Shown in pieces: positions 9,342 through 16,708 of a DNA stretch of 64,000 nt; positions within the stretch are counted from its first letter, which is position 1, and each line of letters starts with the position of its first letter. Below the pieces are notes generated by a model that saw only the letters and a program-made list of their open reading frames with translations, did not search any database and was not told the DNA's origin. The stretch is from Wenzhouxiangella limi (GTDB lineage Bacteria > Pseudomonadota > Gammaproteobacteria > Xanthomonadales > Wenzhouxiangellaceae): positions 72,389-136,388 of the forward strand of contig NZ_JAAGSC010000042.1 of NCBI RefSeq assembly GCF_010499265.1. The letters are read 5' to 3'. The translations under genes and the position numbers were made by a program.

Positions 9342-10214
9342 TCAGCGCTGAGGCCCGTGGCGCAGTAGCAGGCGCATGGTTTCCACCATTTCCATGACCC
9401 ACAGGCGCAGCTGCACGGCGCTGGCGACCAGGCGGTAGCGCAATGGCCAGGCGGTGCGGCCGAGAAACAGGTAAAACGCGATCACCGGCGGCAGAAAGGT
9501 GCGCAGCGTCCAGATCAGGCGCTGGCGGCGGCTGCCCTGGGTGATCTGGCCGCCCTTGATACGACGGTACTTGGCAGCCAGCTCCGGCCAGCTGGTGCGG
9601 GCCGGGTGTTCGACGACGGCGGCTTCGACGTAGCGAAGATCTGCGCCGGCAGCGACGGCGCGGCGGCAGAAATCGGCATCACCGCCGGAGTAGCGGGCGG
9701 TGTCGAAGCCGCCAAGCTTCCGCGCCAGTTCGGCCGGCACCATCAGGTTGGCGGTGGCGGCGTAACCGCGCTGCACGTACCACCCCTGCGGGATACCCTT
9801 GACCAGGTCGTGCATTTCCCACGGACCGGGCTTGGCGCTACTGGCGATCATCCGGACCTGTCCGGCGAGAAGGGTGTTGAGCGCAGGTTCTGGCACCTGC
9901 GCCAGCAACTGCGACAGCCACTCCGGCAACGGACGGCAATCGGCGTCGGTGAAGACCAGCCAGGGCGCACGCGCCTGTTCGATACCGTGGTTGCGCGCGG
10001 CATACGAGCCGGGGATGTGACAATGCAGGATGCGCACGTTGGTAGCGGTCATCTCTGGCGGCTGGAACGCATCAGAGCCATTGTCAACCAGCAGGACTTC
10101 AAACTGCTCGGCCGGCAGGGTCTGTCGCGCCAGGCAGTCCATCAGCGCGGAGATGTGGTGCCAGTCGTTGTAGACCGGCACGATGACGGAGATGCAGGGG
10201 GCGGACGTTGCCAT
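9342..10214 (-). CDS. Family 2 glycosyltransferase
   Basis: This 290-residue GT-A glycosyltransferase begins MATSAPCISVIVPVYNDW, the family 2 nucleotide-binding start. It continues with L-L-V-D-N-G-S-D, a D-A-D metal-binding motif in F-T-D-A-D-C-R-P-L and a later G-G-D-A-D-F-C-R-R acceptor motif. A weakly hydrophobic stretch near the C-terminus (P-P-V-I-A-F-Y-L-F-L) suggests membrane association. ATG at 10214 was chosen over an upstream start at 10286, since the catalytic domain begins at once. The sugar and acceptor cannot be told from sequence. It stands alone, divergent from the collagen-like gene. Confidence 0.88.
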   Translation of the reverse strand: MATSAPCISVIVPVYNDWHHISALMDCLARQTLPAEQFEVLLVDNGSDAFQPPEMTATNVRILHCHIPGSYAARNHGIEQARAPWLVFTDADCRPLPEWLSQLLAQVPEPALNTLLAGQVRMIASSAKPGPWEMHDLVKGIPQGWYVQRGYAATANLMVPAELARKLGGFDTARYSGGDADFCRRAVAAGADLRYVEAAVVEHPARTSWPELAAKYRRIKGGQITQGSRRQRLIWTLRTFLPPVIAFYLFLGRTAWPLRYRLVASAVQLRLWVMEMVETMRLLLRHGPQR

Positions 10215-10348
10215 GGATGGATGGTAGCGCCAAATGAGCCTACCGCAGCCTCTTCTCAATAAGGCCAGACGCACAGTCGGCGCCAATGAGACTTTTCCCG
10301 TGCTTTCTGCGCTGACTGTTGTAGATCAAGCACTGTTGAGGCGTTGTA

Positions 10349-12130
10349 ATGATTTTTGCGCGACGTACGAAGATCTGGCGAGCCGCTTTATGTGCCGCCG
10401 TGGCGATCTTGCTTTATTTGCCCGCGCAAGCGCGCGATCAGGCAATTTTTTTCCAAGCCGAGTTGTTCGACGGCCAGCAGCTGGCTGACGGCCCCGTTGA
10501 AGTCGAGTTTCGCCTCTACGGACAAGCCGAAGGCGGCAGTCCGGTCGCCACGCCCTTGTTCGACCCGGCCGTGACGGTCAGTGACGGCGTGCTGGAGGCC
10601 CTGCTGGACTTCGGGCCCGGTGTTTTTGACGGCTCACCGCGCTGGCTGGAGTTGGTGATCGAAGGCACCGTGCTCTCTCCGAGGCGGCCCATCCAGCCAG
10701 TCGCGGTCGCCTTGCATGCGCTCAGCGGAACAGAAGGGCCGGAAGGGCCAGCTGGAGAGACCGGCCCGCAAGGTCCCGCTGGTCCCGAAGGACCTCAAGG
10801 CTCCGCCGGAGAGACCGGGCCACAAGGTCTTGCTGGTCCCGAAGGACCTCAAGGCTCCGCCGGAGAGACCGGGCCACAAGGTCCCGCTGGTCCCGAAGGA
10901 CCTCAAGGCTCCGCCGGAGAGACCGGGCCGCAAGGTCCCGCTGGTCCCGAAGGACCTCAAGGCCCCGCCGGAGAGACCGGGCCGCAAGGTCCCGCTGGTC
11001 CCGAAGGACCTCAAGGCCCCGCCGGAGAGACCGGGCCACAAGGTCCCGCTGGTCCCGCTGGTCCCGAAGGACCGCAGGGTCCGCCAGGTGTCGCTACTAT
11101 GGTGCAGATCCTGCCCCCGCCGCCCGGGCCGGCTGGGACGCAGTGGATGCGGATGGATCCACCCGGCACGCCGATTTGGCAGCACGAGCATCATGCTGAT
11201 GCTGATGACGCTCCGATTCTTTCCGTGTTTGCAGCCGGCGGCGTTGTCTTCTCGGCAGGCCGGGATCGCAAGGTCATCGCAGCCGACGCCCGAAGCGGCG
11301 AGAAGATCTGGGAACACCAACGCCACACCGGACGCGTGAATGCGGTCTTTGCGCGTCAGGGTCAGATCTATTCGGGCGCAGATGATCGCCATGTGATTGC
11401 AGCCGATATTGCCGATGGGTCACAGATCTGGCGTCACTCCCATCACGCCGATCCTATAGGTGCGGTGACCGCCAGCGATTCGGGCGTCTATTCAGGCGCC
11501 CAGGATGGTGTCATCGCCGCAAGCGGATTGGATGGGGCCAAGCTTTGGGAGCACACCCATCACGATGAGGCATTTAACGAAATAGAAGCGATCATCGAAG
11601 CACAAGGCGTTGTATTTTCCGCCTCGGATGCCGGCCAGGTGGTCGCTGCCGATGCCGAAGACGGTCGCTTGCTCTGGCGCCATGAACATCACGCCGGTGA
11701 CTGGATTCAAGACCTTTCGGTCGATCGGGGTGTCCTCTATTCCGTATCGCTGGATGGCCTTATCGTTGCTGCCGATGCCGGCAGCGGTGCCTTGATCTGG
11801 GCCCGCAAGGCCAACCCGGAAGACGCCCGCGTGACCAGCGTTTTCGCCCGCAACGGCTTGGTCATGTGGAATACCTTTCGACCGGTAGAGTCCAGAGACC
11901 CACGCTTGTTCATCGCCGATGGCACCACGGGCAGCATTCTTTGGGACGAGCCAATGGATCAGTTCTCCTTGTCCATCCATGAATCACTCGGCGTTGTTTA
12001 TGTTGCGGCCGCGGAAACCAATGTTGTCCAGGCCATCAGCGCAGCACCCGCTCTGCACGTCAGCGACGGAAACCAGTGGTGGCTGCTGAACTGGTTGGCT
12101 CCGGCCGGCGGGGCTGCCGGTGCGAACTGA
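10349..12130 (+). CDS. Secreted collagen-like protein with C-terminal PQQ/WD-like beta-propeller
   Basis: This 593-residue exported protein has three parts. Residues 1-28 are a signal peptide. About 29-127 form a module often seen at the start of secreted proteins in this group, with W-L-E-L-V-I-E-G and [10 protein letters not shown] near its end. Residues ~128-248 are uninterrupted Gly-X-Y triplets, mostly G-P-Q-G-P-A-G-P-E, so a collagen-like trimeric stalk is likely. The rest has at least five propeller repeats of the pattern I-Y-S-G-A-x-D-x-x-V-I-A-A-D followed by I-W-x-H. Each strand end carries a His cluster such as H-E-H-H-A-D. It is followed two bases later by a small secreted protein, then by a sigma factor and kinase. 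The function is unknown; a surface adhesin or ligand-sensing role is inference. Confidence 0.8.
   Translation: MIFARRTKIWRAALCAAVAILLYLPAQARDQAIFFQAELFDGQQLADGPVEVEFRLYGQAEGGSPVATPLFDPAVTVSDGVLEALLDFGPGVFDGSPRWLELVIEGTVLSPRRPIQPVAVALHALSGTEGPEGPAGETGPQGPAGPEGPQGSAGETGPQGLAGPEGPQGSAGETGPQGPAGPEGPQGSAGETGPQGPAGPEGPQGPAGETGPQGPAGPEGPQGPAGETGPQGPAGPAGPEGPQGPPGVATMVQILPPPPGPAGTQWMRMDPPGTPIWQHEHHADADDAPILSVFAAGGVVFSAGRDRKVIAADARSGEKIWEHQRHTGRVNAVFARQGQIYSGADDRHVIAADIADGSQIWRHSHHADPIGAVTASDSGVYSGAQDGVIAASGLDGAKLWEHTHHDEAFNEIEAIIEAQGVVFSASDAGQVVAADAEDGRLLWRHEHHAGDWIQDLSVDRGVLYSVSLDGLIVAADAGSGALIWARKANPEDARVTSVFARNGLVMWNTFRPVESRDPRLFIADGTTGSILWDEPMDQFSLSIHESLGVVYVAAAETNVVQAISAAPALHVSDGNQWWLLNWLAPAGGAAGAN
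10763..11094 (+). repeat. 54-bp tandem repeats encoding collagen-like Gly-X-Y triplets
   Basis: Five consecutive 54-bp units run 10763-10816, 10817-10870, 10871-10924, 10925-10978 and 10979-11032. A partial and rearranged sixth extends to about 11094. Each unit encodes 18 residues, six Gly-X-Y triplets. Units differ at a few bases only (Pro/Leu and Ser/Pro changes), which indicates recent unit duplication. The repeat keeps the reading frame. Confidence 0.93.
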
Positions 12131-12131
12131 G

Positions 12132-12449
12132 ATGCGCTGGATAATGATCCTGATCCTGCTCGTCGCCTGGCCGACGGCCCAGACGCGCGCCGACGACCCG
12201 GATCGCTGGCAGCTGGGCCAGGTCATCATTGGACAAAGCCCGGTACGCGCCAAGGGCGGACCCTGGCGTGTCGACGGACGCATCCATGCCCAGGGAAGCC
12301 AGGTGATTGAGTCCACCGGTGCCGACTGGCGCTTGCGTGCGTTGCTGTTGCCGCGCAGGCCTCGCGAACCGCAAAACCCGCCGGACACGGACCGGATTTT
12401 CCGTGACCGGTTTTCTGCGGGCACACTGCTGCAGCGGACCGGGGAGTAA
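12132..12449 (+). CDS. Small secreted protein with C-terminal F-R-D-R-F motif
   Basis: This 105-residue protein starts MRWIMILILLVAWPTAQTRA, a clear signal peptide. The mature part has no recognisable domain and ends with D-R-I-F-R-D-R-F-S-A-G. That motif resembles the L-F-S-D-R-F-E-G segment in the 1230-residue secreted protein at 5459-9151. ATG at 12132 directly follows the collagen-like gene stop (12128-12130), so the two are probably co-transcribed and translationally coupled. The function is not known. Confidence 0.65.
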   Translation: MRWIMILILLVAWPTAQTRADDPDRWQLGQVIIGQSPVRAKGGPWRVDGRIHAQGSQVIESTGADWRLRALLLPRRPREPQNPPDTDRIFRDRFSAGTLLQRTGE

Positions 12450-12497
12450 ATCTGGACGTCGATTTGCCACCGCAGCGCGATCGGCTAAACTCCCGGC

Positions 12498-13085
12498 ATG
12501 GCCGGGTTTGTAGATTCCAGCAACGACAGCAGCGACATCACCCGCCTGATCGGTCACTGGCAAGCTGGGGATCAGGATGCTGCAGAGCACCTGTGTCGGC
12601 TGCTCTACCAGCGCCTGCACCAGATGGCGGTCGGCCGATTGCGCGGAGAGGCGCGCCAGGTCACGCTGCAGCCGACCGTACTGGTCCACGAGGTTGTCAT
12701 CGAACTGCTGCGCAACGCCCCGGCGGTCAGCGACCAGTCCCACCTGCTGGCGCTGGCTTCGCGCATGATGCGCCAGTTTCTGATCGACGAGGCGCGCCGA
12801 CGCGGGGCCCAGCGCCGCGGCGGGGACCAACTGCAAGTGACCCTGGACGCCGAGCGCCATGGCCAGCCCAACGAAGTGGTCGATCTGATTGAGCTGGATG
12901 CCGTTCTGGAAAAGCTCGAGGCCCAGGACGAGCGCAAGGCGCGAGCGGTCGAACTGCACTACTTCGGCGGACTGGACTACAACGAAATGGCTGCCGAGCT
13001 GGGGGTCTCGCGCGCCACCGCGCACCGCGAGCTGCGCTTTGCCCGCGCCTTTATTGCCGCCGAACTGGGCAGCCCGGCAACCTGA
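12498..13085 (+). CDS. ECF-type RNA polymerase sigma factor, kinase-linked (ECF43-like)
   Basis: This 195-residue sigma-70 family factor has region 2 (about 13-95) and a region 4 helix-turn-helix at the C-terminus (Y-N-E-M-A-A-E-L-G-V-S-R-A-T-A-H-R-E-L). It belongs to the broad class marked by T-L-Q-P-T-x-L-V-H-E in region 2, where typical ECF factors have an acidic core-binding motif. In the kinase-linked ECF43 group this acidic motif is absent and phosphorylation of a nearby Thr is known to activate the factor. Here T56 and T60 occupy that place. No anti-sigma gene is present. The next gene, five bases downstream, is a Ser/Thr kinase, which fits that mode of control. The assignment to ECF43 is inference from motif and neighbourhood. 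Confidence 0.85.
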   Translation: MAGFVDSSNDSSDITRLIGHWQAGDQDAAEHLCRLLYQRLHQMAVGRLRGEARQVTLQPTVLVHEVVIELLRNAPAVSDQSHLLALASRMMRQFLIDEARRRGAQRRGGDQLQVTLDAERHGQPNEVVDLIELDAVLEKLEAQDERKARAVELHYFGGLDYNEMAAELGVSRATAHRELRFARAFIAAELGSPAT

Positions 13086-13090
13086 GCAGG

Positions 13091-15655
13091 ATGGATCCGA
13101 CCCGCTGGCAAAAGCTGCAGGCGTTGTTTGATGAGGCCGTCGGGCTGGAGCCGGCGGCACGCGCGCAGTGGCTGAAAACACTGGAAGAAAGCGATGCGCC
13201 GCTGGCCGCAGAACTGGCTCGCCTGCTGGCCGCTGATGAGGCAGCGGCCGATCGTCAGATCGGCGGGCGCATCCAGCGCTTTGCCGCCAGAGCTGCAGAT
13301 TCAGACGAGCTCCGGCCTGGACTGACAGTTGGGCCCTACACCATTGACCGACTGCTGGGCCGCGGGGGCATGGGACGGGTTTACCTCGCCCATCGCAGCG
13401 ACCGGGCTTACGAGCAGCAGGTGGTGATCAAGGTGGTCCAGACCGGGCCCGGCGAGCGCCTGGTGCGATTGTTTGAGCGCGAGCGCCAGATTCTGGCCAA
13501 TCTTACCCACCCGAACATCGCGCGCCTGCTCGACGGCGGCACGCTGGATGACCGCACACCGTACCTGGTGATGGAGTACGTCGAAGGGACCGATATCGTC
13601 AGCTATTGCGAGGCTCGGGGCATTCCGCTGGACGAGCGCCTGCGGCTGTTTCAGGAAGTCTGCGCGGCCGTGCAGTACGCCCACGCCAAGCTGGTGGTGC
13701 ATCGCGATATCAAGCCGGCCAACGTGCTGGTCGACGGGTCCGGCCGAGTGCGACTGCTGGATTTCGGCATCGCCACCCTGCTGCGCCGCCACGCCGAGCC
13801 GCAGTCGCTGAACGCCGGCCTGGAATCCGCCGCCGGCGAACAAACGCTTTCCGGTGCCCTGCTCTCGCCCGCCTACGCCAGCCCCGAGCAGCGCCGGGGC
13901 GAGCCGGTAACCACCGCCAGCGACATCTACAGCCTGGGGCTGCTGCTTTATCGACTCGTCTGCGGCCACCTGGTCGACCAAGACAGTGGGCGCGACGAGG
14001 TATCGCCGACACCGTCGGCGCTGCTGCGGCAGGCCGGCCACGCGCGCCAGGCCCGATGCGTAGCCGGCGATCTGGACGCGGTCATCCTGCGCGCGCTGGC
14101 GCCCGATCCGGGCCAGCGTCACGCCACGGTAGCCGAATTCAGCGCCGAGCTGGGGCGGTTCCTGGAACACCGGCCGGTGCAGTCGCGCCCGGCCGGCGCT
14201 AGCCACCGTCTTGGCCTGTTCGCGCGCCGCAACCCGGGCCTGAGCCTGGTAGTCGGCGGGTCATCGCTGCTGATCACCGGCTTTGCCGTCGCCATGGCTT
14301 GGCTGGCCGTCCAGCTGGGCGAAGAGCGCGACCAGGCGCTGGCCGCGCGCGCGACCACCGATCATGTCGCCGGCTTCATGGTCGAGCTGTTTGCCGCCGC
14401 CGATCCGCGCCAGCACTTGGGGGATCCGCCGGATGCGCGCACGCTGCTCGATCGCGGGGCCGGCCAGATCGCCGAACTCGAAGGCCCGCCGGAACTGAGC
14501 GCGACTTTGCTGCTGCGCATGGGCGAGGCGTATCGCCACATCGGTGCCAGTGACCAGGCCAATGCCCTGTTCTCCAAAGCCCTGAAGCTCGCTGACCTGC
14601 CGCGGGAACTGCAGGTCGATATCGCGCTGGAGCAGGCCGATCTGTGGCGCGAGATCGGCCGGCTGGAGAAGGCCGAAGTGCGTCTGGCCGAACTGATAAC
14701 CTCGCTGGAAGCCTCATCAACCACGCCCAACGCCCTGGCCAGTGCTTACAACAACTACGCCCTGGTGCTCGACGTGCTGGAGCGGCCCGAGCAGGCCGAG
14801 GCGTGGGTGCGCAAGGCGCTGGCGGTCGACCTGCCCGACAGCCGCGCCAGCCGCATCGACCGGCTGGCGTTCGGCAACAACCTGGCGCTGGCCCTGTCGC
14901 GCCAGGATCGGCACGACGAGGCCATCGACCTTTTCGATCGCGTCATCGGCGACAAGATCGAGGTCTTCGGCCAACGTCATCCCTCGGTGCTGCTATCGCA
15001 GCAAAACCTGGCCGACAGTTATCGCCGCACCGGCCGTCTGGAACAAACCGTGTCCCTCCTCGAGCGCATTCGCAGTACCAATGCGGTCATTCATGGTGAA
15101 CACTCGCTGGCGGTTGCCGGCACCGATAATGAACTGGCCAACGCCTTTCACGACCTGCGTGCCTACGAACAGGCCGAGGCCGCCTACCGGCGCGCCTATG
15201 CCTTCTTCGAGCAGCATCCACAAGCCGATCCGTCCCTGCACGCTTTTGTCACCAACAACCTGGCCAGTCTGTTCGAAGACCAGGGCGATCTGGCCAAAGC
15301 GGAGCGCTGGTTCGCTCGCTCGGTGGCCTTGAGAGAAGCGCTGTTTGCCCCCGACAGCCTGCCCTACCTGAGCGGTCTGATGAACCGGGTTCGGGTGCAG
15401 ATCCAGCTCGGCCGGCTGGAGCAGGCCGGCCGTGATCTGACAACCATCGAGCAGGCGCTTGCAGCCCATCACCCCGACCAGACCAGCCGCCGCCTCCAGG
15501 CGACGCTGCTGCGCGCCGAGTGGCATGCGGCATCCGGCCAGGCGGATGAAGCCCGGGCCACGCTCGCGACGATCGATCCGCAGCTGGTGGCTGAACAGGC
15601 GCAAAACGCTCATTTCGCCCGGCGCTTGCGGGCCGTGCAGGACGTCTTGCGCTGA
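13091..15655 (+). CDS. Membrane Ser/Thr protein kinase with C-terminal TPR repeats
   Basis: This 854-residue kinase has a short helical N-terminus and then a Hanks-type kinase domain at about 80-355. The glycine loop G-R-G-G-M-G starts at 90, the ATP lysine is K114, the catalytic loop is H204-R-D-I-K-P-A-N and the metal motif is D224-F-G. The activation segment ends S-P-A-Y-A-S-P-E-Q. All catalytic residues are present. One transmembrane helix lies near 380-405. The remainder, about 420-850, is a series of TPR-like helical pairs, predicted to be periplasmic. It sits immediately after the ECF sigma gene and is the likely kinase for it, sensing through the TPR region. Confidence 0.92.
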   Translation: MDPTRWQKLQALFDEAVGLEPAARAQWLKTLEESDAPLAAELARLLAADEAAADRQIGGRIQRFAARAADSDELRPGLTVGPYTIDRLLGRGGMGRVYLAHRSDRAYEQQVVIKVVQTGPGERLVRLFERERQILANLTHPNIARLLDGGTLDDRTPYLVMEYVEGTDIVSYCEARGIPLDERLRLFQEVCAAVQYAHAKLVVHRDIKPANVLVDGSGRVRLLDFGIATLLRRHAEPQSLNAGLESAAGEQTLSGALLSPAYASPEQRRGEPVTTASDIYSLGLLLYRLVCGHLVDQDSGRDEVSPTPSALLRQAGHARQARCVAGDLDAVILRALAPDPGQRHATVAEFSAELGRFLEHRPVQSRPAGASHRLGLFARRNPGLSLVVGGSSLLITGFAVAMAWLAVQLGEERDQALAARATTDHVAGFMVELFAAADPRQHLGDPPDARTLLDRGAGQIAELEGPPELSATLLLRMGEAYRHIGASDQANALFSKALKLADLPRELQVDIALEQADLWREIGRLEKAEVRLAELITSLEASSTTPNALASAYNNYALVLDVLERPEQAEAWVRKALAVDLPDSRASRIDRLAFGNNLALALSRQDRHDEAIDLFDRVIGDKIEVFGQRHPSVLLSQQNLADSYRRTGRLEQTVSLLERIRSTNAVIHGEHSLAVAGTDNELANAFHDLRAYEQAEAAYRRAYAFFEQHPQADPSLHAFVTNNLASLFEDQGDLAKAERWFARSVALREALFAPDSLPYLSGLMNRVRVQIQLGRLEQAGRDLTTIEQALAAHHPDQTSRRLQATLLRAEWHAASGQADEARATLATIDPQLVAEQAQNAHFARRLRAVQDVLR

Positions 15656-15664
15656 GAATAGTGG

Positions 15665-15964
15665 TCACTCGGCTACAGCCGCACAAACTGCCCTGACGTC
15701 GACGAGGTCGCCTAAACACTCTGTCGGGCCAGACATGATCCCAAGCCATCCCCGAGCCCCCCGCTGCAGGCGAATCCAGAATCGGGACTCAAGTGCGCGC
15801 TTGTGCTCTTCGATCATCTCGGGCAGTTCAATGTACAACTCGATGTCTCCGCCGCGCTACCTGTCATCCACTCGGGAGCCAAATAGGAAAACCTACGCCG
15901 CCTGTCCGAAAATCTCCGGGGTAGCGGCTTTGATGATGTCGATTTGTTGCTTGGTCAAGCGCAT
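15665..15964 (-). pseudogene. Degraded MNT-type nucleotidyltransferase
   Basis: Read leftward from ATG at 15964, the frame gives MRLTKQQIDIIKAATPEIFG, then a TAG at 15893-15895, then V-F-L-F-G-S-R-V-D-D-R, a second TAG at 15857-15859, then R-G-G-D-I-E-L-Y-I-E-L, and stays open to a TGA at 15665. G-S-R-x(n)-R-G-G-D-I-(D/E)-L is the nucleotide-binding signature of the small minimal nucleotidyltransferases often paired with HEPN toxins. Two in-frame stops fall inside this signature, and the part after about 15800 no longer resembles the family. It accounts for most of the 352-bp gap between the kinase and vapC. No HEPN partner is visible. Confidence 0.75.
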
Positions 15965-16007
15965 GGAAAAGATTCCAGCGCGAATGCCACGGTCTGCCGA
16001 GCCTGAA

Positions 16008-16400
16008 TCAGTGCACCAAGCGAATTGGCCCCGGATAGTCTGCGAGGGTCTTGTCGGCGGTGAGCAACTCCACACCCTCGGCGTTGGCCTGCGCGGCGAG
16101 AATGCGATCGAAGGGGTCTCGGTGCAGGTCCGGCAGGCTGGCCACAGCCAGAGTATGGCCGCTGGTGATCGGCAACTCCTGGTAACCATTATCCAGCAGT
16201 CCGCGGCGCAGCAGCGCCGCATCGACTTCAAAATCCGCTCTCTCGAGCCCGGACTTGATGACGACTTCCCAGATCGAGGCGGCAGAAAACAGCGGCTGGG
16301 TCCGCTGATCGCCCAACCGGCTGATAACCGCCGGCGGCAGGCGCGGATGGCCAGCGGCGGCCCACAGCAACAATTGGGTATCGAGCAGAACGTGGTTCAC
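16008..16400 (-). CDS. vapC: VapC-family PIN-domain toxin
   Basis: This 130-residue PIN-domain protein is a predicted endoribonuclease toxin. Conserved acidic residues are visible: the first Asp in L-L-D-T-Q-L-L-L-W, a Glu in S-I-W-E-V-V-I-K, the Asp of H-R-D-P-F-D-R and the Asp of L-L-T-A-D-K-T-L. It starts with GTG at 16400, overlapping the antitoxin stop as GTGA. It belongs to the W-E-V-x-I-K / R-D-P-F-D-R-I-L-A-A-Q subgroup of VapC paired with Phd/YefM-like antitoxins. All four acidic positions are intact, so it should be active. Confidence 0.9.
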   Translation of the reverse strand: MNHVLLDTQLLLWAAAGHPRLPPAVISRLGDQRTQPLFSAASIWEVVIKSGLERADFEVDAALLRRGLLDNGYQELPITSGHTLAVASLPDLHRDPFDRILAAQANAEGVELLTADKTLADYPGPIRLVH

Positions 16401-16636
16401 CGGTCGAACATCTCAACGATCTGCTCGCGAGCCATATCGTTGAAGTCATCCGGCACCGCGATACGACCGGCCAGAAAGCCGATACGCCGGCGCTGCCCGC
16501 TGACCGGGCTGTCCAGCGCGCTCACTCGAACCATGGGTTTGCCGGCCTTGGCGATGATGAAAGCCTCGCCCTGGGCCGCTTTCTCGACCAGCCGCGACAG
16601 GTGGGTCTTGGCTTCGTGGATGTTGATGGTTTCCAT
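16397..16636 (-). CDS. vapB: Phd/YefM-type antitoxin (VapB)
   Basis: This 79-residue antitoxin begins METINIHEAKTHLSRLVEKA, the standard Phd/YefM DNA-binding N-terminus (N-I-H-E-A-K-T-x-L-S), followed by A-K-A-G-K-P-M-V-R-V. The C-terminal segment I-A-V-P-D-D-F-N is the usual toxin-binding tail. It precedes vapC with a 4-bp overlap. Such antitoxins usually repress their own promoter. The upstream 70 bp contain GGTTA (16655-16659) and TAACC (16677-16681) as a possible inverted site, which is weak evidence. Confidence 0.9.
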   Translation of the reverse strand: METINIHEAKTHLSRLVEKAAQGEAFIIAKAGKPMVRVSALDSPVSGQRRRIGFLAGRIAVPDDFNDMAREQIVEMFDR

Positions 16637-16708
16637 GCAGCACCACCTGGATCAGGTTAGTTCGACTGCATTAGTTTAACCCATCAGGTCAACACGGCTC
16701 GCATGAAC

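Noticed and set aside
10763-11094. Regular direct repeats, possible CRISPR array
   Set aside because: The units are contiguous with no spacers, keep the reading frame and encode Gly-X-Y triplets.
15665-16636. Active MNT/HEPN toxin-antitoxin pair
   Set aside because: The nucleotidyltransferase has two in-frame stops and no HEPN gene is present. The intact pair here is vapBC.
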